A DNA stretch of 64,000 nucleotides from Termitomyces sp. T153. Its lineage: Eukaryota; Basidiomycota; Agaricomycetes; Agaricales; Lyophyllaceae. The stretch spans positions 186,001 to 250,000 of the forward strand of contig JACKQL020000035.1 in NCBI GenBank assembly GCA_018296165.2. Direction: 5' to 3'. Shown one piece after another: positions 1 to 11,845 of this stretch. The translations under genes were made by a program, and so were the position numbers. Within the stretch, counting starts at the first letter, position 1, and each line of letters begins with the position of its first letter. Under the pieces are notes generated by a model that ran no database searches, was not told where the DNA came from, and saw only the letters and a list, made by a program, of their open reading frames with translations.

Positions 1-687
1 TGGATGCCAAATTTGGGTTTGATGATAACGCAGAATTTCGGCAGAATGAGGTCTTCTCGTTGAGGGATATTTCACAAGAAGAACCTTCTGAGGTCCGAGC
101 TCAGAAGGCCAACCTCAATTTCATCAAACTTGATGGGTCTGTCGGTTGTTTGGTCAACGGAGCTGGTCTTGCTATGGCCACGATGGATGTTCTATCCCTT
201 CACGGAGGACAGCCTGCCAATTTCCTAGATGTTGGAGGGTACGAACTTCGCATCACTTGGGATCATTATATTCTTACATTTTTACAGAGGTGCTACTCCT
301 GAAACTGTCAAGGAAGCTTTCGAAATCCTCCTTGAAGACACCAAAGTCAAAAGCATTTTCATCAATATCTTCGGAGGTTTGTATTGTGCTCAGAGATTTA
401 TAGATTAACTTGAGCTGAACGCATTCCGAAGGCATCATGCGTTGCGATTACATTGCGGAAGGTGTCATCAAAGCTACCAAAGAGCTGAATTTGAAAGTGC
501 CTCTGGTTGTGAGACTCAAAGGAACGAAAGAACAGGAAGCTAAACAGTATGTTCCAACTTTGGTACCTACCTCTATGGTCACTCAATGAATCGTTTGAAC
601 AGGATGATTCGGGAATCAGGGTTGAAGATTGAGGCATTCGATAGTCTTGATGAAGCAGCAGAACGTGCCTCGCGACTGGCCGATTAG
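1..687 (+). CDS. LSC2: Succinyl-CoA ligase (ADP/GDP-forming) beta subunit, 3' part
   Basis: Mitochondrial TCA-cycle enzyme that couples succinyl-CoA to succinate conversion with nucleoside triphosphate synthesis. Only the C-terminal 174 residues are in the window; the 5' end lies to the left. Four exons join in frame: 1-238, 288-376, 432-546, 603-687, with introns of 49, 55 and 56 nt. The joined protein reads through family hallmarks: [20 protein letters not shown], then FLDVGGGATPE across intron 1, FINIFGGIMRCD across intron 2, and [10 protein letters not shown]. The VGGGATPE loop and GGIMRCD are diagnostic of the CoA-ligase domain of the beta subunit. An AATAAA is at 805-810. It is convergent with the next gene, with 145 bp between stop codons. 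Whether it is the ATP- or GTP-specific form cannot be decided from this part. Confidence 0.95.
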
Positions 688-832
688 AACATGGACTGTC
701 CTGTCTGTTACCCTACTACCTCGGATATATCCTTAGACTTAAGCCGATTCTTTGTCGGTGTCCAAGAGCAAGTATATACTAACGATGTATTGTATGGACA
801 AAGAAATAAAGAATAGCTAGAACAACACTGTC

Positions 833-3800
833 TCACCAAGCTGGTCGAAATGTCGGCGGATTGTATGGACTATGTGGCTGCTGTGGAGTCTGTGGTATCT
901 GGCCGCTATTGTCCACCCGTGTTTGGCCTCGACCTGGAGGTACAAGATAGCTGTGGTTTGGCGCAACTGCTGCATGTGCAGGCATCATGATAGGGCTGCC
1001 ATACATCACAGGCCCAGCAGGTGGCATCACAGGGCTCATCATAGGAATGCTCCGATCACGGTTCATCTGAGGTCCGCTTTGTTGTGCTTGGTCCGCTGGA
1101 GGCTGAGGTCCATACATGGGCGGTCCTGGGGAATAGGTAATCATATGGGCAGGATATGGTGAGGTCATGGGTCGCATCATGTTTGCGTGGGTTTGTGGGG
1201 CTGAGCCCGCTGGCATAGCCATCCACATGGGTTGGCCATATAAAGGTGTATGACCGTTGATTGGCATTCGCCCTGGCGCAGGGCTGGTGGGCATCACTGA
1301 AGGATACATGAGACTGGGGCTAGGACTCATTATCGGCGGCGCATACGAGTAACTTGGACGTATGGTGTTGGTAGGATGCGGTAACAGTCCATATGCATAA
1401 TTTGGTGGCCGAGCAGGCGGTGCTGTTAGAGGTGGCGTTCGACGTGAAGACGAAGAGTTTGATGACGACTCTGGTACTTGTTGGAAAGCCTTCGTTACAT
1501 CATGTATGGACATCCTCGATGGCGGAGCTGAGACGGACGGTGGAGGAGTTTCCCCGTCTTCTGACTTGACATCTTGTAGAGTGAACGGCAACGCAGTTAG
1601 ATCATCTCCGATACCCTCCAAGGAATTTACGCCATGAATTCCAGCCTTATTTGACGTCTGGGACCAAACAGCCCGTAGGTGCTCAGGATCTGGACCACGT
1701 GCTGGAGAGTCTTTTACGGGCATAGGTAATGACGACCTCCATGGCGAGGTTGTATGGTGGGTTATCTGCGGAGTTACGGGATCGACCTGTGAAGATCGGT
1801 TCGAGCCAATAGCTGCGGTTTCAAATTGTATCACACTTACGGAGTCGACAGAATCTTGACCATCAGACTTGCTAGGAGGCGCTAAGGAGGAAGTTGCCTC
1901 TTTTATGCCATTAATCTGTGATTTATTGACATTCTGCATAGAATCCGAACTTAATGCAGGAGGGATGGGGAGTGTGACAGCCACGTTAAGTTGTTCGTTA
2001 GGAGTTGTTGCTTGGGATGGCTGCTGAGATTCCAATTCACTCCCAACAATGAAGTTGACAGAGGTATGAGGATCAACATCTACAACATCTATTCGCGAAT
2101 CTCTGTAGATAGCAACGGCGGAACCGGCAGGCATCTTTGGAGCTCTAGGCCGAGCATGAGTCGCGCCATGTGACTTGGTGGTGGAGGCGGGTGGCTTTGA
2201 CACGAGAGTGGAACCAACAACAACACTAGAAGCCTTGGCGGTTGGAGAAGTGGCGAGGTCATTCTCGATAACGCTAATAACGTTTTCTTCTTCTTGCTTC
2301 GTTAGGATGGGTTTGCGCCACGATGGCATTCCATCGGCTTCAGACGGTCGCCCAAAGGCACCGACGCCAGCTGCCTTGAAAGGAAGCTGCTGAGGTGTGA
2401 TACCGATCCTAAGGGCTGGTCTGGACCTCGGCAAATTTACACGATATTTCGATTTTGCTCGGTATCCCCCTGACGGTTTGTGAAACAATACGTCATTAAC
2501 AGAGAGATCTCTTTTGTTCATGCCTTGAACAGGAGGGTCAAAGGATAGTATGTCCATTCGTAGCGAAAGCGGTGGTCTCGTCGCTGCTTGCAACTGCTTT
2601 TTGCTGATGGGCTCCAAGGACGATGTCGATACGAAGGGAAGCTTGACAGTGAAGGCATTCTGTACCGGCTTAGGGGATAGTGGAGGTTCAGAAGAAGTGC
2701 TGAGGAACGACACCTCACGCTCTGGGTTCCAATGATGCGGTCTAAGTGCTGGAGGAATCCACCGCTCCTTCTGCGTATGCGACCTTGTCGCAGAAACAGC
2801 TTGACTTTTGTTCACATCTTGTAGTGCCGCGGGGGCTGTATCTTTTATCCCCTCTCCAGCTTGCATGCCATCCAGTGCCCCCTTGATACGTGACATCACG
2901 TCGTCCAATGCAGACATTGCCGCTTCCCTATAAAAGGGCTGGCTACGAGCAGTCCGCGTGCTCATTTGAGGCGGCAATGTAGTCATTGAATGATCTCTAG
3001 AAGATGACGAAGTCTTGAGTGTCACAATTGGCACTGAGTCAGAAAGATGGGTCGAATCCGAAGTTTTATGTTCACGTATTGAACCCTCGGGTCGAATATC
3101 TTGCGATCTGGTTGCTTTGGGAACATTGGAAAGGGAAGGAGGAAATAGTGGCTCAGTACCCGAAGCTTCGACGTCGAAGAAATCACTAGCAACAGGCCGA
3201 GAAGTTGGTTGGGGTGCAGACGATCCATTTGTGGCCCCAGATCTCGTGCTCGCAATATCACTGGTAACACCTACGAAATTACCCATGTCCATGAAATCCA
3301 CAACCTCGAGATCATCAGCACCATCAACAAGTGATTCCACTTGAACAGAAGTAATAAAGGAAGGAGCGGGAGGTTTGGATTCTGAAGCTGACAGAGGGAG
3401 CCGTGGAGTCACCTTGGTCCTCCATGAATCAGCCTGTCTTAGAGGAGAAATTGTCCGGGTTTGGAGGAAAAGGTTTCCGGAACCGGATTCAGATATCTGC
3501 TCGGAATCGATCTTCACACCAGCAGATTCAGAGGATGACAGGCCTTTCAAGGACGGACGTCTTTGTATTGATGGTCTTGGTGTGCGTGAATCGACGACCG
3601 ATTCCGGCAGCGGTTGAACACCTTTGACAGCTTCCTCAATAATGGCAACAGCTTCTTCCTCCTGAAATACATTTCAGCAAACATATCCCATATTCTCAAG
3701 TTTCGTTTCGTACCTGTCGTTGTCGAGCTACTTCTTCTGCTTCAAGTTTCTCTTGGATTACAGCCTTCTCAGCTTCAGCAGCTTTGATTCTCTCCTCAAG

Positions 3801-6027
3801 CTCAGCGGCCTTTCGCCTAGCGCGTTCTTTCTCTTTTTCACGCTCCTCCTCCTCATGTTGGCGTCTTTGCTTCGCACGAGCCGCAGCACTCTGCATCACG
3901 TCCTTTCGAGCTTCATCAAGATCATGTGCACTGAGTTGAGGGAGTGGGATAAGTGAGGCGGTAGGAGATGTGCGAGTAACAGATGCATGAGACAGGGTGG
4001 GCGATTGAGAAGGCAGGCGGGCAGACTGGGCACTCGTCTCTCCTTGCGGCGGCAAACGAGATTCGCGTGAAAGCCTGCCGTCTTGTCTTGCGGCCGTACT
4101 GGCGGGTGCTTGACACAGATGCGGTGGCAGCTGTCTTCCGTCATCTCTTGAGGGACGGCGCACTGTATGTGCTGGAAGGGGTGGAGGGGCCATGTCTGAA
4201 CGTCGTCCCCTTTCGCTGTGTGGCTCTCTATCTCTGCCGGATGGCGGCCCAAAACTATCTTTTGTCAGGCGTGGACTTATTGACAATCCATCTCGCCTCG
4301 TTGAATCCCTATCACGATTATGTCCATTTAGAGATGCAGATCCAAAACTGCCACTTGTACCGGCATTACTGAACCGTCGATGACGAGTTTGTGTATCTCC
4401 AGATTTCTGTAAAAGTTGGATATTTGAAGATTGAGAAGGTGGGAGAAACTCTCGAGCACTTCGTGGCTCAGTCGGAGACACAGAGGAGTCATGCCAACTG
4501 CCCTTTCTCGAGGTATATTGTCCAGATCGCTGACCGTTGCTGTAGGGTTCCAATCGGTTCGACCGCTCATTGAAGAGGACTCTTGCTGATTCCTGTTGAC
4601 CGGGCGACTCTTGAGGTGCTGCAGGTGATGGTGGAAAGTGGGATGCCCCTGAATGGCTGGAAGGAAGAAGAGAAACATCTCGGGAGTTTGAAGGTGAAGT
4701 CCTTGGCCAGCTGCGATCAAAATCATCAGCAAATCTTTCCTCTTTCTTGACTGGCAGATTTGGTGCTGTATCGTTTGATGGCAGAGTGTTTTCAAGTCTC
4801 GACGTGTTGATACACCCAGCGTCAATCGGTGGATCGGAATCCATTGTTGCTGGAGAGGACATTGCGTTGTTGGCATCAATTTTATATTGCCGTCCATCAC
4901 CAAATTCGATGACAGTATCGAGGAAATTGTCGTCATCTTCTTCCATCTGAAGGAGTTTAGTCTTCCTTCTTTCAAGAACGTTTCGAGCTCCAACTTACTT
5001 CGTCCCAATGATGCGTATTCGGATCGAGATGTACACCTCGAAAGGCATCGGCTTCCTCCATTCGGGCTGGCTTACTCGTCGCGGCACTTTCAGCACTTTC
5101 TTGGGCGTCATTCAGCTTTGTGGTCCGCAGAGATGATGCCCCTACCCGTAAATTGAGCATGCAATCATAAAGTCCATCGTCTCAAATGCGTACCTTGCGC
5201 AACTTCTGCAGCAGTAGGAAAGTCATTTCGGACGTCTAGTCGTTGAGCAACGGCTGCAGACTTCACGTTTCCCCACACCGGTTTGGCGAGTCCTGATGAA
5301 TCCTTCTGCGATATTCCTGGAAGAGCGGAAGCTACTCTTGGTTGTGGCTGAATGACCTTACTGACATGAGGCAGCTGCGGGGCTCCCGTCATTGAGGTAT
5401 TCGCTCCAAGACTGGTGGTAGGAAGGGGTGGTGAACTTTGATTGGGTGTGTGTGTTCCTGTCGCGTTTTGTGGAGCTACGGAAGGTGAACGAGACCAACC
5501 TGCACCGCTTGTAGACGATGCCGGCGAGGTCGATGTAAGCTTCGCGGTAACCAGACGCGAGTGCGTCACTGTAGGTTGGGTTTGCGGTCGTGCCACTGTT
5601 AGAGAAGTTTAATCAAGCAGTGATTTCCAATATAAAACAACTACTCACAAGATAGACCTCCTGCTTTGATCGCAGGTTGGGATGTAGGAGAGGAAGCTGA
5701 GGCAGACGAATTCTTCTCGAGAAATTTCTTGTTTATATTTACGGCACTGAAACGTTTAGGTTGTGCCAAAGAAGAATGGTGCGTTGAGCCGGATCCAAGT
5801 TGGAACAGAGAAGGTCGAACAGAGTTAGTGCTGGCTTTGGTGTTATTCGAGGTTGTTGATGCAGTCTTCTCAGCATCGTTCGCCACGACCGTTTTCTCAG
5901 CATCCCCTGGATCCTTGCCTTCCCGCACCTCCCCTACACTATCGATGACACACTCCACTGTCGGTTCACTCCCCTCCGTCCCAGGCGATTGTGATGACCC
6001 GGTAGGTTCGTTGTTGGTACTAGCCAT
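833..6027 (-). CDS. Large Ser/Pro-rich, mostly disordered conserved fungal protein (1661 aa)
   Basis: Five exons on the minus strand: 6027-5649, 5595-5194, 5141-4999, 4946-3714, 3661-833. They join in frame with introns of 52-53 nt and sum to 4986 nt. I do not recognise a named family. The N-terminal 310 residues hold islands that look conserved rather than low complexity: KRFSAVNINKKFLEK near residue 90, PVWGNVKSAAV and DFPTAAEVAQ near 240-260, and HHWDE followed by FLDTVIEFGDGRQYKI across the third intron. Residues about 650-730 form a highly charged coiled coil (repeated EEEREKEKERARRKAAELEE-like heptads). The last 940 residues are Ser/Pro/Thr-rich and end in a Pro/Met/Tyr/Gln-rich tail, as in RNA-binding or condensate-forming scaffolds. 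A distant relation to BAT2/PRRC2-like proteins is possible but unproven. The start is the first ATG of the open frame. The exon structure is well supported; function is not. Confidence 0.85.
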
Positions 6028-6348
6028 AGACGCGTCGCGGGACGCTTGTCTGAGTTTTTTCTTCCCGTGTGTTAACTGGTCGCCGCAGGCGATCCAAGGG
6101 TAAAAATCAGTATCTTAGATAGGCCGCAAAATGATACGAAATAAAGCTTACCTGGAGAGATATGCCACCAGTCACAGGGAGAGGGACATGGAATTCTCAC
6201 TGACAGTTCAAGCTCTGTTTACGGCCGCTGTTACCGGACAGTTGCCTAATCAAGTCACCGGCCGGCCGACTACCAAAGTCGAGCTCAAGATGAAACACGA
6301 TTTTACATGACGTCGACAAGGGAATACTATACAGCGATACAACATATA
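6028..6348. other. Intergenic region upstream of the large disordered-protein gene
   Basis: 321 bp between the start codon at 6027 and the Spf27 stop at 6349; both genes run on the minus strand. It must hold the promoter of the large gene and the 3' end of Spf27. I see no clear TATA box and no open frame of interest. Confidence 0.5.
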
Positions 6349-7150
6349 TCAAGGCTCGGACAGCTCCATCTCCCGTTTGTTTAGTTTTTCAATCTCAGCA
6401 TCCAAGGCCACATTGGCCATTTCAATCTGTAAGACACTAGAAATCAACTCTGTCCACCGTGTTTCCAAAGACGTGAGCTGCTTTCCAAGGTGATCCTAAT
6501 AATACCCAAGTCAATAACGTAGACACAAGGAGACACCCAAGACATGCCTGATTGTTTTTACGCTCGCGATTGACTTCGACTGTAAGTTGCTTCAAGTCTT
6601 CTAGAGCCTTTTCACTTTGCTTTGCCACTGCTTCGAGAAGGTAATTATGTATCCGCCACGCATTTGGACCGTAGTTTTGCAGCAACGTAAGGTTGGTTAG
6701 CCTGTAATATATGAGGTGTAAGTGACGTGTGCAGCGGAGGCACGAACCGTATTTTTTGATGTTCAAGTTGAGCATGAGCATTCTGAAGCGCGGCTTGCCA
6801 TTCTTCATCTGTCCCAGGGGTGGACGATGGCGCAGGCAATTGGTATCGTAAAGAATCCAGCGAAGGGAATGGTTGATGAGATTCAACTCGTTCAAGTTCA
6901 GCACGCAATAAAACATTATTCTAGCACTTCAATCTTAGTTCCTGTGCCACTTCAGAAAGTAAGAGTCATTCTCACGAACAGAAAAGAACTCAAAAGGTGG
7001 GGGAACGCGAGGATGTAGAGCGGAGGGTGGTTTTGGCTCCCGTGCTAACTCCTGTTCGACTTTGAGCTTCAAATCTGGATATTTCTGGAGGTCATCGTCA
7101 TAGTAAGGCAGAGAGTCAAAAATTTCTGGATGCGATGAAGTCTCAGCCAT
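6349..7150 (-). CDS. Pre-mRNA-splicing factor SPF27/BCAS2 family (Cwf7-like)
   Basis: Core subunit of the Prp19/NineTeen complex that activates the spliceosome in the nucleus. Four exons: 7150-6980, 6920-6748, 6701-6548, 6495-6349, giving 214 residues, the usual family size. Visible family features: the N-terminal IFDSLPYYDDDLQ, the LLRAELERVE segment starting exon 2, and a C-terminal coiled coil from LTLLQNYGPNAW to the end (EALEDLKQLTVEVNRERK..., SLETRWTELISSVLQIEMAN). Intron 3 (6547-6496) starts with GC rather than GT (CAG|GCATGT); no in-frame GT alternative fits. The start is the ATG at 7150, in a head-to-head arrangement with the complex I gene, 109 bp apart, so the two probably share a promoter. 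Identification rests on recognised motifs and length and is firm. Confidence 0.92.
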
Positions 7151-7259
7151 GAGCGTGCCTAATAAGTTGGGTAAAGAGAATGGTTCAGTGACGGTCCGGC
7201 AACTTCCGAGGATCCGTTTGGAATATCCGGTGAACATCTCCTCCAACTACCGAAGCATA
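7151..7259. promoter_or_regulatory. Compact divergent promoter (SPF27 / NDUFS3)
   Basis: Only 109 bp separate the start codons of the splicing factor (minus) and the complex I subunit (plus). Any core promoter and both 5' UTRs must lie here or overlap the coding parts. I see no TATA box. Confidence 0.6.
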
Positions 7260-8401
7260 ATGGCGTTCCGTATAGCCACGCGTGCAAGCCGTGGCCTCAA
7301 AAATATTGCTCTGTCTTCGGTGGTGCGCTCCGTCACTTCCTCCGGTAGGCCTATACACTCGTCTTCCTCGTTCAAAGGTGAATGATCTTTTCAATTCCGT
7401 CTCTGGCCCCTCCTCACCTTCGACAGCTTCAGCCTCACCGTTTACCGAGCCAACGTCTCCCAACCCTACTGTCTCCAAGTATGCAGAGACCACTGAGGCT
7501 CTACACACATATGGCTCTTACCTCATACAATCGCTTCCGAAATTCATCCAGCAGTTCTCTGTCGTCAAGGACGAGTTGACGCTCTACACTGCTCCTTCTG
7601 GCATCATTCCTGTGCTCACTTTTCTACGTGATCACTCCCAATGTCAGTTCAAGTCTGTTATGGACATCAGCGGAGTTGACTTTCCGGAGAGGGAGAAACG
7701 CTTCGAGGTAGTTTATCATCTCCTCAGCGTTAAATACCAGGGAAGGATACGAGTGAAGACATATGCAGGAGAGGCTGATCATGTTCCAAGTGCTTGCGAG
7801 TTGTTTCGAGGTGCAGATTGGTATGTAGTTGTCACTGTTGTAGATGAAGTTCTTCATACTGTGACAGGTACGAGAGAGAAGCCTGGGACCTCTATGGAAT
7901 CTTTTTCAGCAATCATCCAGACCTGTACGTCTTTTCTGAACGTAACGATGACGAGCCCCGTTTAATTTTCTGTCTTAGCCGTCGAATATTGACGGACTAC
8001 GGTCAGCAAAAGCGGAACATTTATTTTCCATATTCCTGACATATTCCTTCAGGATTCGAGGGACACCCTCTTCGAAAAGATTTCCCATTAACGGTAAGTA
8101 CCGTCCATCTTATTCTCGTTTTTGTTTCTGCCCATAATCGAGCCAATATGACAGGGCTACACTGAGCTCCGATATGACGAAGAACGCAAGCGTGTTGTTT
8201 ATGAACCCCTGCAACTTACCCAGGCGTTCCGGTGCATTCTTTGGTATTTTCATCTGTTCTTCGTGCTGAGATATCACTCTGTTCAGGAACTTTGAGTCTT
8301 TATCGCCTTGGGAGCAAATTGGAGACGGGACGACCCCTCGCAAGCCAGACAGCCTCAAACACCTTCCTCCATCCCCCAAGCCTGAGGAAGTTAAAAAGTA
8401 G
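7260..8401 (+). CDS. NADH:ubiquinone oxidoreductase 30 kDa subunit (NDUFS3 / NuoC)
   Basis: Peripheral-arm subunit of mitochondrial complex I. Seven exons join in frame: 7260-7377, 7427-7820, 7868-7924, 7979-8001, 8053-8093, 8155-8231, 8287-8401 (274 aa). The N-terminus [20 protein letters not shown] is an Arg-rich, acid-free mitochondrial presequence. The NuoC domain follows: [41 protein letters not shown], and the signature [20 protein letters not shown] then [21 protein letters not shown], which is assembled across four introns and ends in [19 protein letters not shown]. Exon 4 is only 23 nt and exon 5 only 41 nt; both are needed for the signature. It is divergent from SPF27 and convergent with MTC1, 100 bp between stops. 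Confidence 0.96.
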
Positions 8402-8501
8402 ATATCTTGTACGTTTGAGTTGGAGAATCTGAAATTACTATTTACCATGCCTCAACATAACAATTCATAACAATTGCGAGTTCAACATATCATACAAGTA
8501 G

Positions 8502-9956
8502 TCACGAATCCTCGCTATCACCCTTTGCGTCCGACTCACCATTCATGTTATCTTTGGTAACATCGACTTGCACCTCGTTTGACTGACCCCCCCATCCCAT
8601 CCTTGCCACCAGGTACTCCTGTCCGACAACCTCAACCCCCACCCTCAGTGCCTCAGCAACTAAATCTTCAACCCAATCAAACTCATCCCAGATATCCAGC
8701 CAATTTCTGGGAACGGCCTGTGTGACGGTTGTATGCATCAACTGGTGTTCGGGATCTGAAAGATACAGCAAAAACTGAAGTTGGCGGGGTTGTGATATCT
8801 TAGATGTTTGGGACGACCCAATCGAACCGTAGCTATCACAGTAGGGTTGTATGCGTAGGTAGACGTGAGAGTAGGTTGCCGTAGTCTGAGTGGCAGGCGG
8901 TCCAGGAGATGGAACCTTCGCCTTGTTTCTAATGAGTTCCTCAATATCAGCCTTGATATTATCATAACTCAGTCATGACATCAAGAAACCGGCACTTCAT
9001 TTTTACCTGGGCGAGCTTGAGAGCAGCTTCGTAACCTTCAACCGCATTGAAATTTTTTCGAGTTCCATTCGTCTTCGGTCGCGACTCGTCACCTCTGTTC
9101 ACAACAAGGTCGCCGCCTTCAACTTGTTCCATAATCTGAAATCAAGTTTACGACTGACAACAACTCTGAAATAAAGAAGCCTACCCGTGATAGAGCGCGG
9201 TAAACGAGAGATTCCACGCCTTCATAGCCTTGCATTTCATGGCTCAACCAGATTTGAATAACCTCATGCTCCGATATTGGAGGTGCAACAACGTTTAGAA
9301 TGTCAGTAAGAGTAGATAAGCCAACACGCTTGAAGTCTTGGCCTGCATCGTCTGGGCTCAACGAAGAGTTTATTGGAATCGGAGTAGGGTGTAAACGTAC
9401 CGAGTTTGTCAAGCTGAGCTGCTTTGGCGTATTCGATAACCCCTTCACCCCACTTTCGCGCATGTTCGTTACTGGGAAGAGCTTTGACTTGTTCATCAAC
9501 GACTGTCTTGGCTTGTTGGATGGCAGCGGATGCAGTAGACCAAACAGAGCCCCATCCCCAGGAAGTCCCTTTGGAGCCAGGAGTAGGATCTGTATTAGCC
9601 TTCTCGTTGGCCGACGAAGACCTAGACAGCGATGATGCTGACGAAGAAGTCGGGGGTGATACTGGTCCCCCGCCAAGTTTAACTCTTTCGGTACTCTTGC
9701 GCAGCGTGGGGGTCCCAGAACGTGAAATAGGGCGTTCATGATGTACAGAAGCGGGACGAGTGGGCTCTGCGCTCTTCTGTGTTATCTCATCGAGGAAAGC
9801 TAGGACTTCAGCTTCGCCTTCACTGCCAGTCTGTTGACCTGCGCTGCTGGATTTGCTAGCGGAGTTGGAAGGATCACTTTCTGGGGGCGGCGTAAAAGAG
9901 TCGAGATCGTCAAGAAATTGCAGAGCCTCTTGCTGCTTGGATTTGGACTTGGACAT
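8502..9956 (-). CDS. MTC1: Maintenance of telomere capping protein 1 (Mtc1) homologue
   Basis: Four exons (9956-9401, 9342-9185, 9135-9007, 8951-8502) sum to 1293 nt, 430 residues. The N-terminus MSKSKSKQQEALQFLDDLDS and a second EVLAFLDEI repeat are typical of fungal Mtc1 proteins, as are the TSWGWGSVWSTASAAIQQA and EHARKWGEGVIEYAKAAQLDKLG segments and the closing domain with VAPPISEHEVIQIWLSHEM, GYEGVESLVYRAL and a C-terminal part ending in acidic residues. In yeast the gene is known from genetic interactions with telomere capping and has links to vesicle coat traffic; the molecular role is not settled. The start is the ATG at 9956. The 5' flank from about 9985 on is duplicated 37 kb away at 47.23 kb. 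Confidence 0.88.
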
Positions 9957-9984
9957 GGTAGAAGTTTGAATAATCGCAACGTGA

Positions 9985-10345
9985 TCAATCGATGCAATTT
10001 CGCAATCCTCCCTGGTTATATACAACGATGGATTGTCAAAGTACTAGTAATAGAGTGTAGTATATTACCGGTATGGTCTAATCACTAATGACCATGATTT
10101 ACTTGGTCATTCCACAATCTTCCTTGTCGAGAAAGAGATTTCAACGCCCTTGTTCTTTCCTTATAGCCTATCATACTTCCCAGGTCTTCCAGCTGGAACA
10201 AACACTGCGAAACACCAATCCAATATGTAACTAATGTTTCACGCTTCCATATATAATCTGAATGAAAAGTTATCTGCGTTCCTTACACGCGGTCCGGGGA
10301 AGAAAAAAACGACCCATGTGATTGTCCGCATCATTGATTAGATTA
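9985..10345. repeat. Left copy of duplicated MTC1 upstream region
   Basis: Begins about 29 bp upstream of the MTC1 start codon and matches 47233-47560 in the same orientation, for example the shared stretches agtactagtaatagagtgta, cccttgttctttccttatag, aaacactgcgaaacacca, and gtgattgtccgcatcattga near the right end. The two copies differ by some small indels and by many C/T or G/A changes at CpG sites. This copy keeps the CpGs. It carries the MTC1 promoter and probably the former shared promoter of MTC1 and the gene now at 47.6 kb. Confidence 0.88.
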
Positions 10346-10390
10346 CGAGCTACGGTCCATGCCAAAGGCATGGGCCTATAGTTCTTGCTA

Positions 10391-10672
10391 AGACCCAGAC
10401 CCAACCTCACTTGATTTGGTCAGGTCTTTGATATTCTAACTCAATGTTGAGATCCAGACTCAACCTCACTTTATTCAGCCAGGTCTCTGTATTTCATTAA
10501 CTCAATGCTGGGATCCAGACCCAACTCCACTTCATTTGGTTAGGTCTTTGATATTCTAACTCAATGTTGAGATCCAGACTCAACCTCACTTTATTTAGCC
10601 AGGTCTTTGTATTTCATTAACTCAGTAACCTCACTTCATTTGGTTAGGTCTTTGTATTTAGTTGACTCAAAT
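10391..10672. repeat. Tandem repeat, about 60-bp units in an alternating two-type pattern
   Basis: Five degenerate units, each centred on cagaCTCAACCTCACTT...AGGTCTTTG...AACTCAATG. Units 1 and 3 share gatattctaactcaatgttg, while units 2 and 4 share gtatttcattaactcaatg or a close form, so the real period may be a dimer of about 118 bp. The last unit is shortened. It lies between the duplicated promoter and the helicase 3' end of the Helitron and may belong to the Helitron 3' region. The flanks 10346-10390 and 10673-10880 are AT-rich and show no gene. Confidence 0.75.
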
Positions 10673-10879
10673 GTTGCTTTTCTCTTACAATTCAATGTTG
10701 AAATCTTATATATGTAGAGATGTTATAAATTGTAGAGGTTAATACTAATCAAGTAAATATCTAACCTGTCACACTTACATTTGTAAACTATTGAGAATAT
10801 TTATACCACACTGTTAAGCTATATATATTAAGTGCTGAAATTCATAGAAGTTAGCAATTTGCTGTTGGAATCCATCAAA

Positions 10880-11400
10880 AGTCACACTTACATTTGTAAA
10901 CCATTGAGGATTTCTTGATAGACAATATTTGCAGCCTTTCTTGATGTATTTTCTGGGTCCAAAATGACTTTGATATGATCTCCTGATGTGCATTGAGAAA
11001 GTGCAACATAAAGTTGGCCATGTGCAAAAACTCCTGATTGAAGGTCCAATCGAACCTTGACTGATTGACCTTGAGACTTCTTGATTGTCATAGCAAAGGC
11101 TAAGCAAACTGGGAATTGTCTTGGGGGCAATGAAATTAGCAAATCCTCTTCAGAGACATCCATATTGATCCTGCAAACTTGGCATCTCCACTGATGATCT
11201 CACATCTGAGAATTCTGGTGCTGATGTGGGTGACAACCATTCTTATTCTATTGCAAAGTCCTTGAATTGTATCCAGATTCCTAAGCAGCATGACAAGAAC
11301 ACTAATCTTAAGAGCTAATTTAGCTAAAGGCAAACTACTAGCTTTCAATGAGTTGAAGTACTTCATTGAACACTGTAAGGGCAAAGCACACTCTGCAGTG
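10880..11400 (-). pseudogene. Helitron helicase, C-terminal part
   Basis: Reads in the minus direction YFNSLKASSLPLAKLAL, VMLLRNLDTIQGLCN, RILRCEIISGDAKFAG, then FPVCLAFAMTIKKSQGQSV, GVFAHGQLYVALSQCTSGD and NIVYQEILNG. These are the Pif1-type helicase C-terminal motifs (AMTINKSQGQ, HGQLYVALSR) of fungal Helitrons. A frame change is needed near 11160. The final residues are close to 10888. Confidence 0.88.
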
Positions 11401-11845
11401 TAGACCTGACAAATCAAGCCAACACAAGCAGTGAGCAAGAGTCAAAGGGCTGAAGTGAGTAACCAGGTCTACAAGCAAGGTAACTAAGAGTCAGGTAGGT
11501 GGCAAGGCTGCTGGAAATGCTTATAGTTGGCTCAATGGATAGACCATGTGAACACTACTATTGTTTGGTCTGAGAATATTCTGTCCTGCAGACCACCTAC
11601 ATTAATGACTATGCTATGACTAACACTAAATGACTATGTAGACCCTAGTATATAAAGGAGTATGACTAAACAGTAATCAATGATCAGTAAGATCCAATTG
11701 TGACTCAAAGAGAACAACTAATACAAGACAAAAGTAGAAGGACATGCCAGGCAGTCAGTCAGGTGGCCAAGGAGAGTGCATACTATTGGACTAAGCCTGG
11801 AATAGTGTTGGACACCCAGAAAATGAATAGTGTCCTTATGAACAC
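11401..11845. mobile_element. Insertion inside the Helitron helicase; dispersed repeat family X
   Basis: Separates the helicase middle part (…QSADSIMSDDGN) from the YFNSLKASS part, which are normally almost adjacent, so it is an insertion. The text gagcaagagtcaa, a ctgaggatattctgtcctgcagacc-like block and a TATA-like tatataaagg recur at 41975-42280 and 43790-44110. It looks like a solo LTR of an unidentified element. The flanks CCTTGCAtTGTGTTC and CCTTACAGTGTTC on the minus strand may be a mutated target duplication. Confidence 0.5.

Noticed and set aside
872..3627. Plus-strand open frames opposite the large disordered-protein gene
   Set aside because: They lie within exon 5 of a well-supported minus-strand gene, have no motifs, and follow from the low-complexity codon pattern of the real frame.
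10391..10672. CRISPR-like array
   Set aside because: Eukaryotic DNA, units are contiguous degenerate tandem repeats with no unique spacers.
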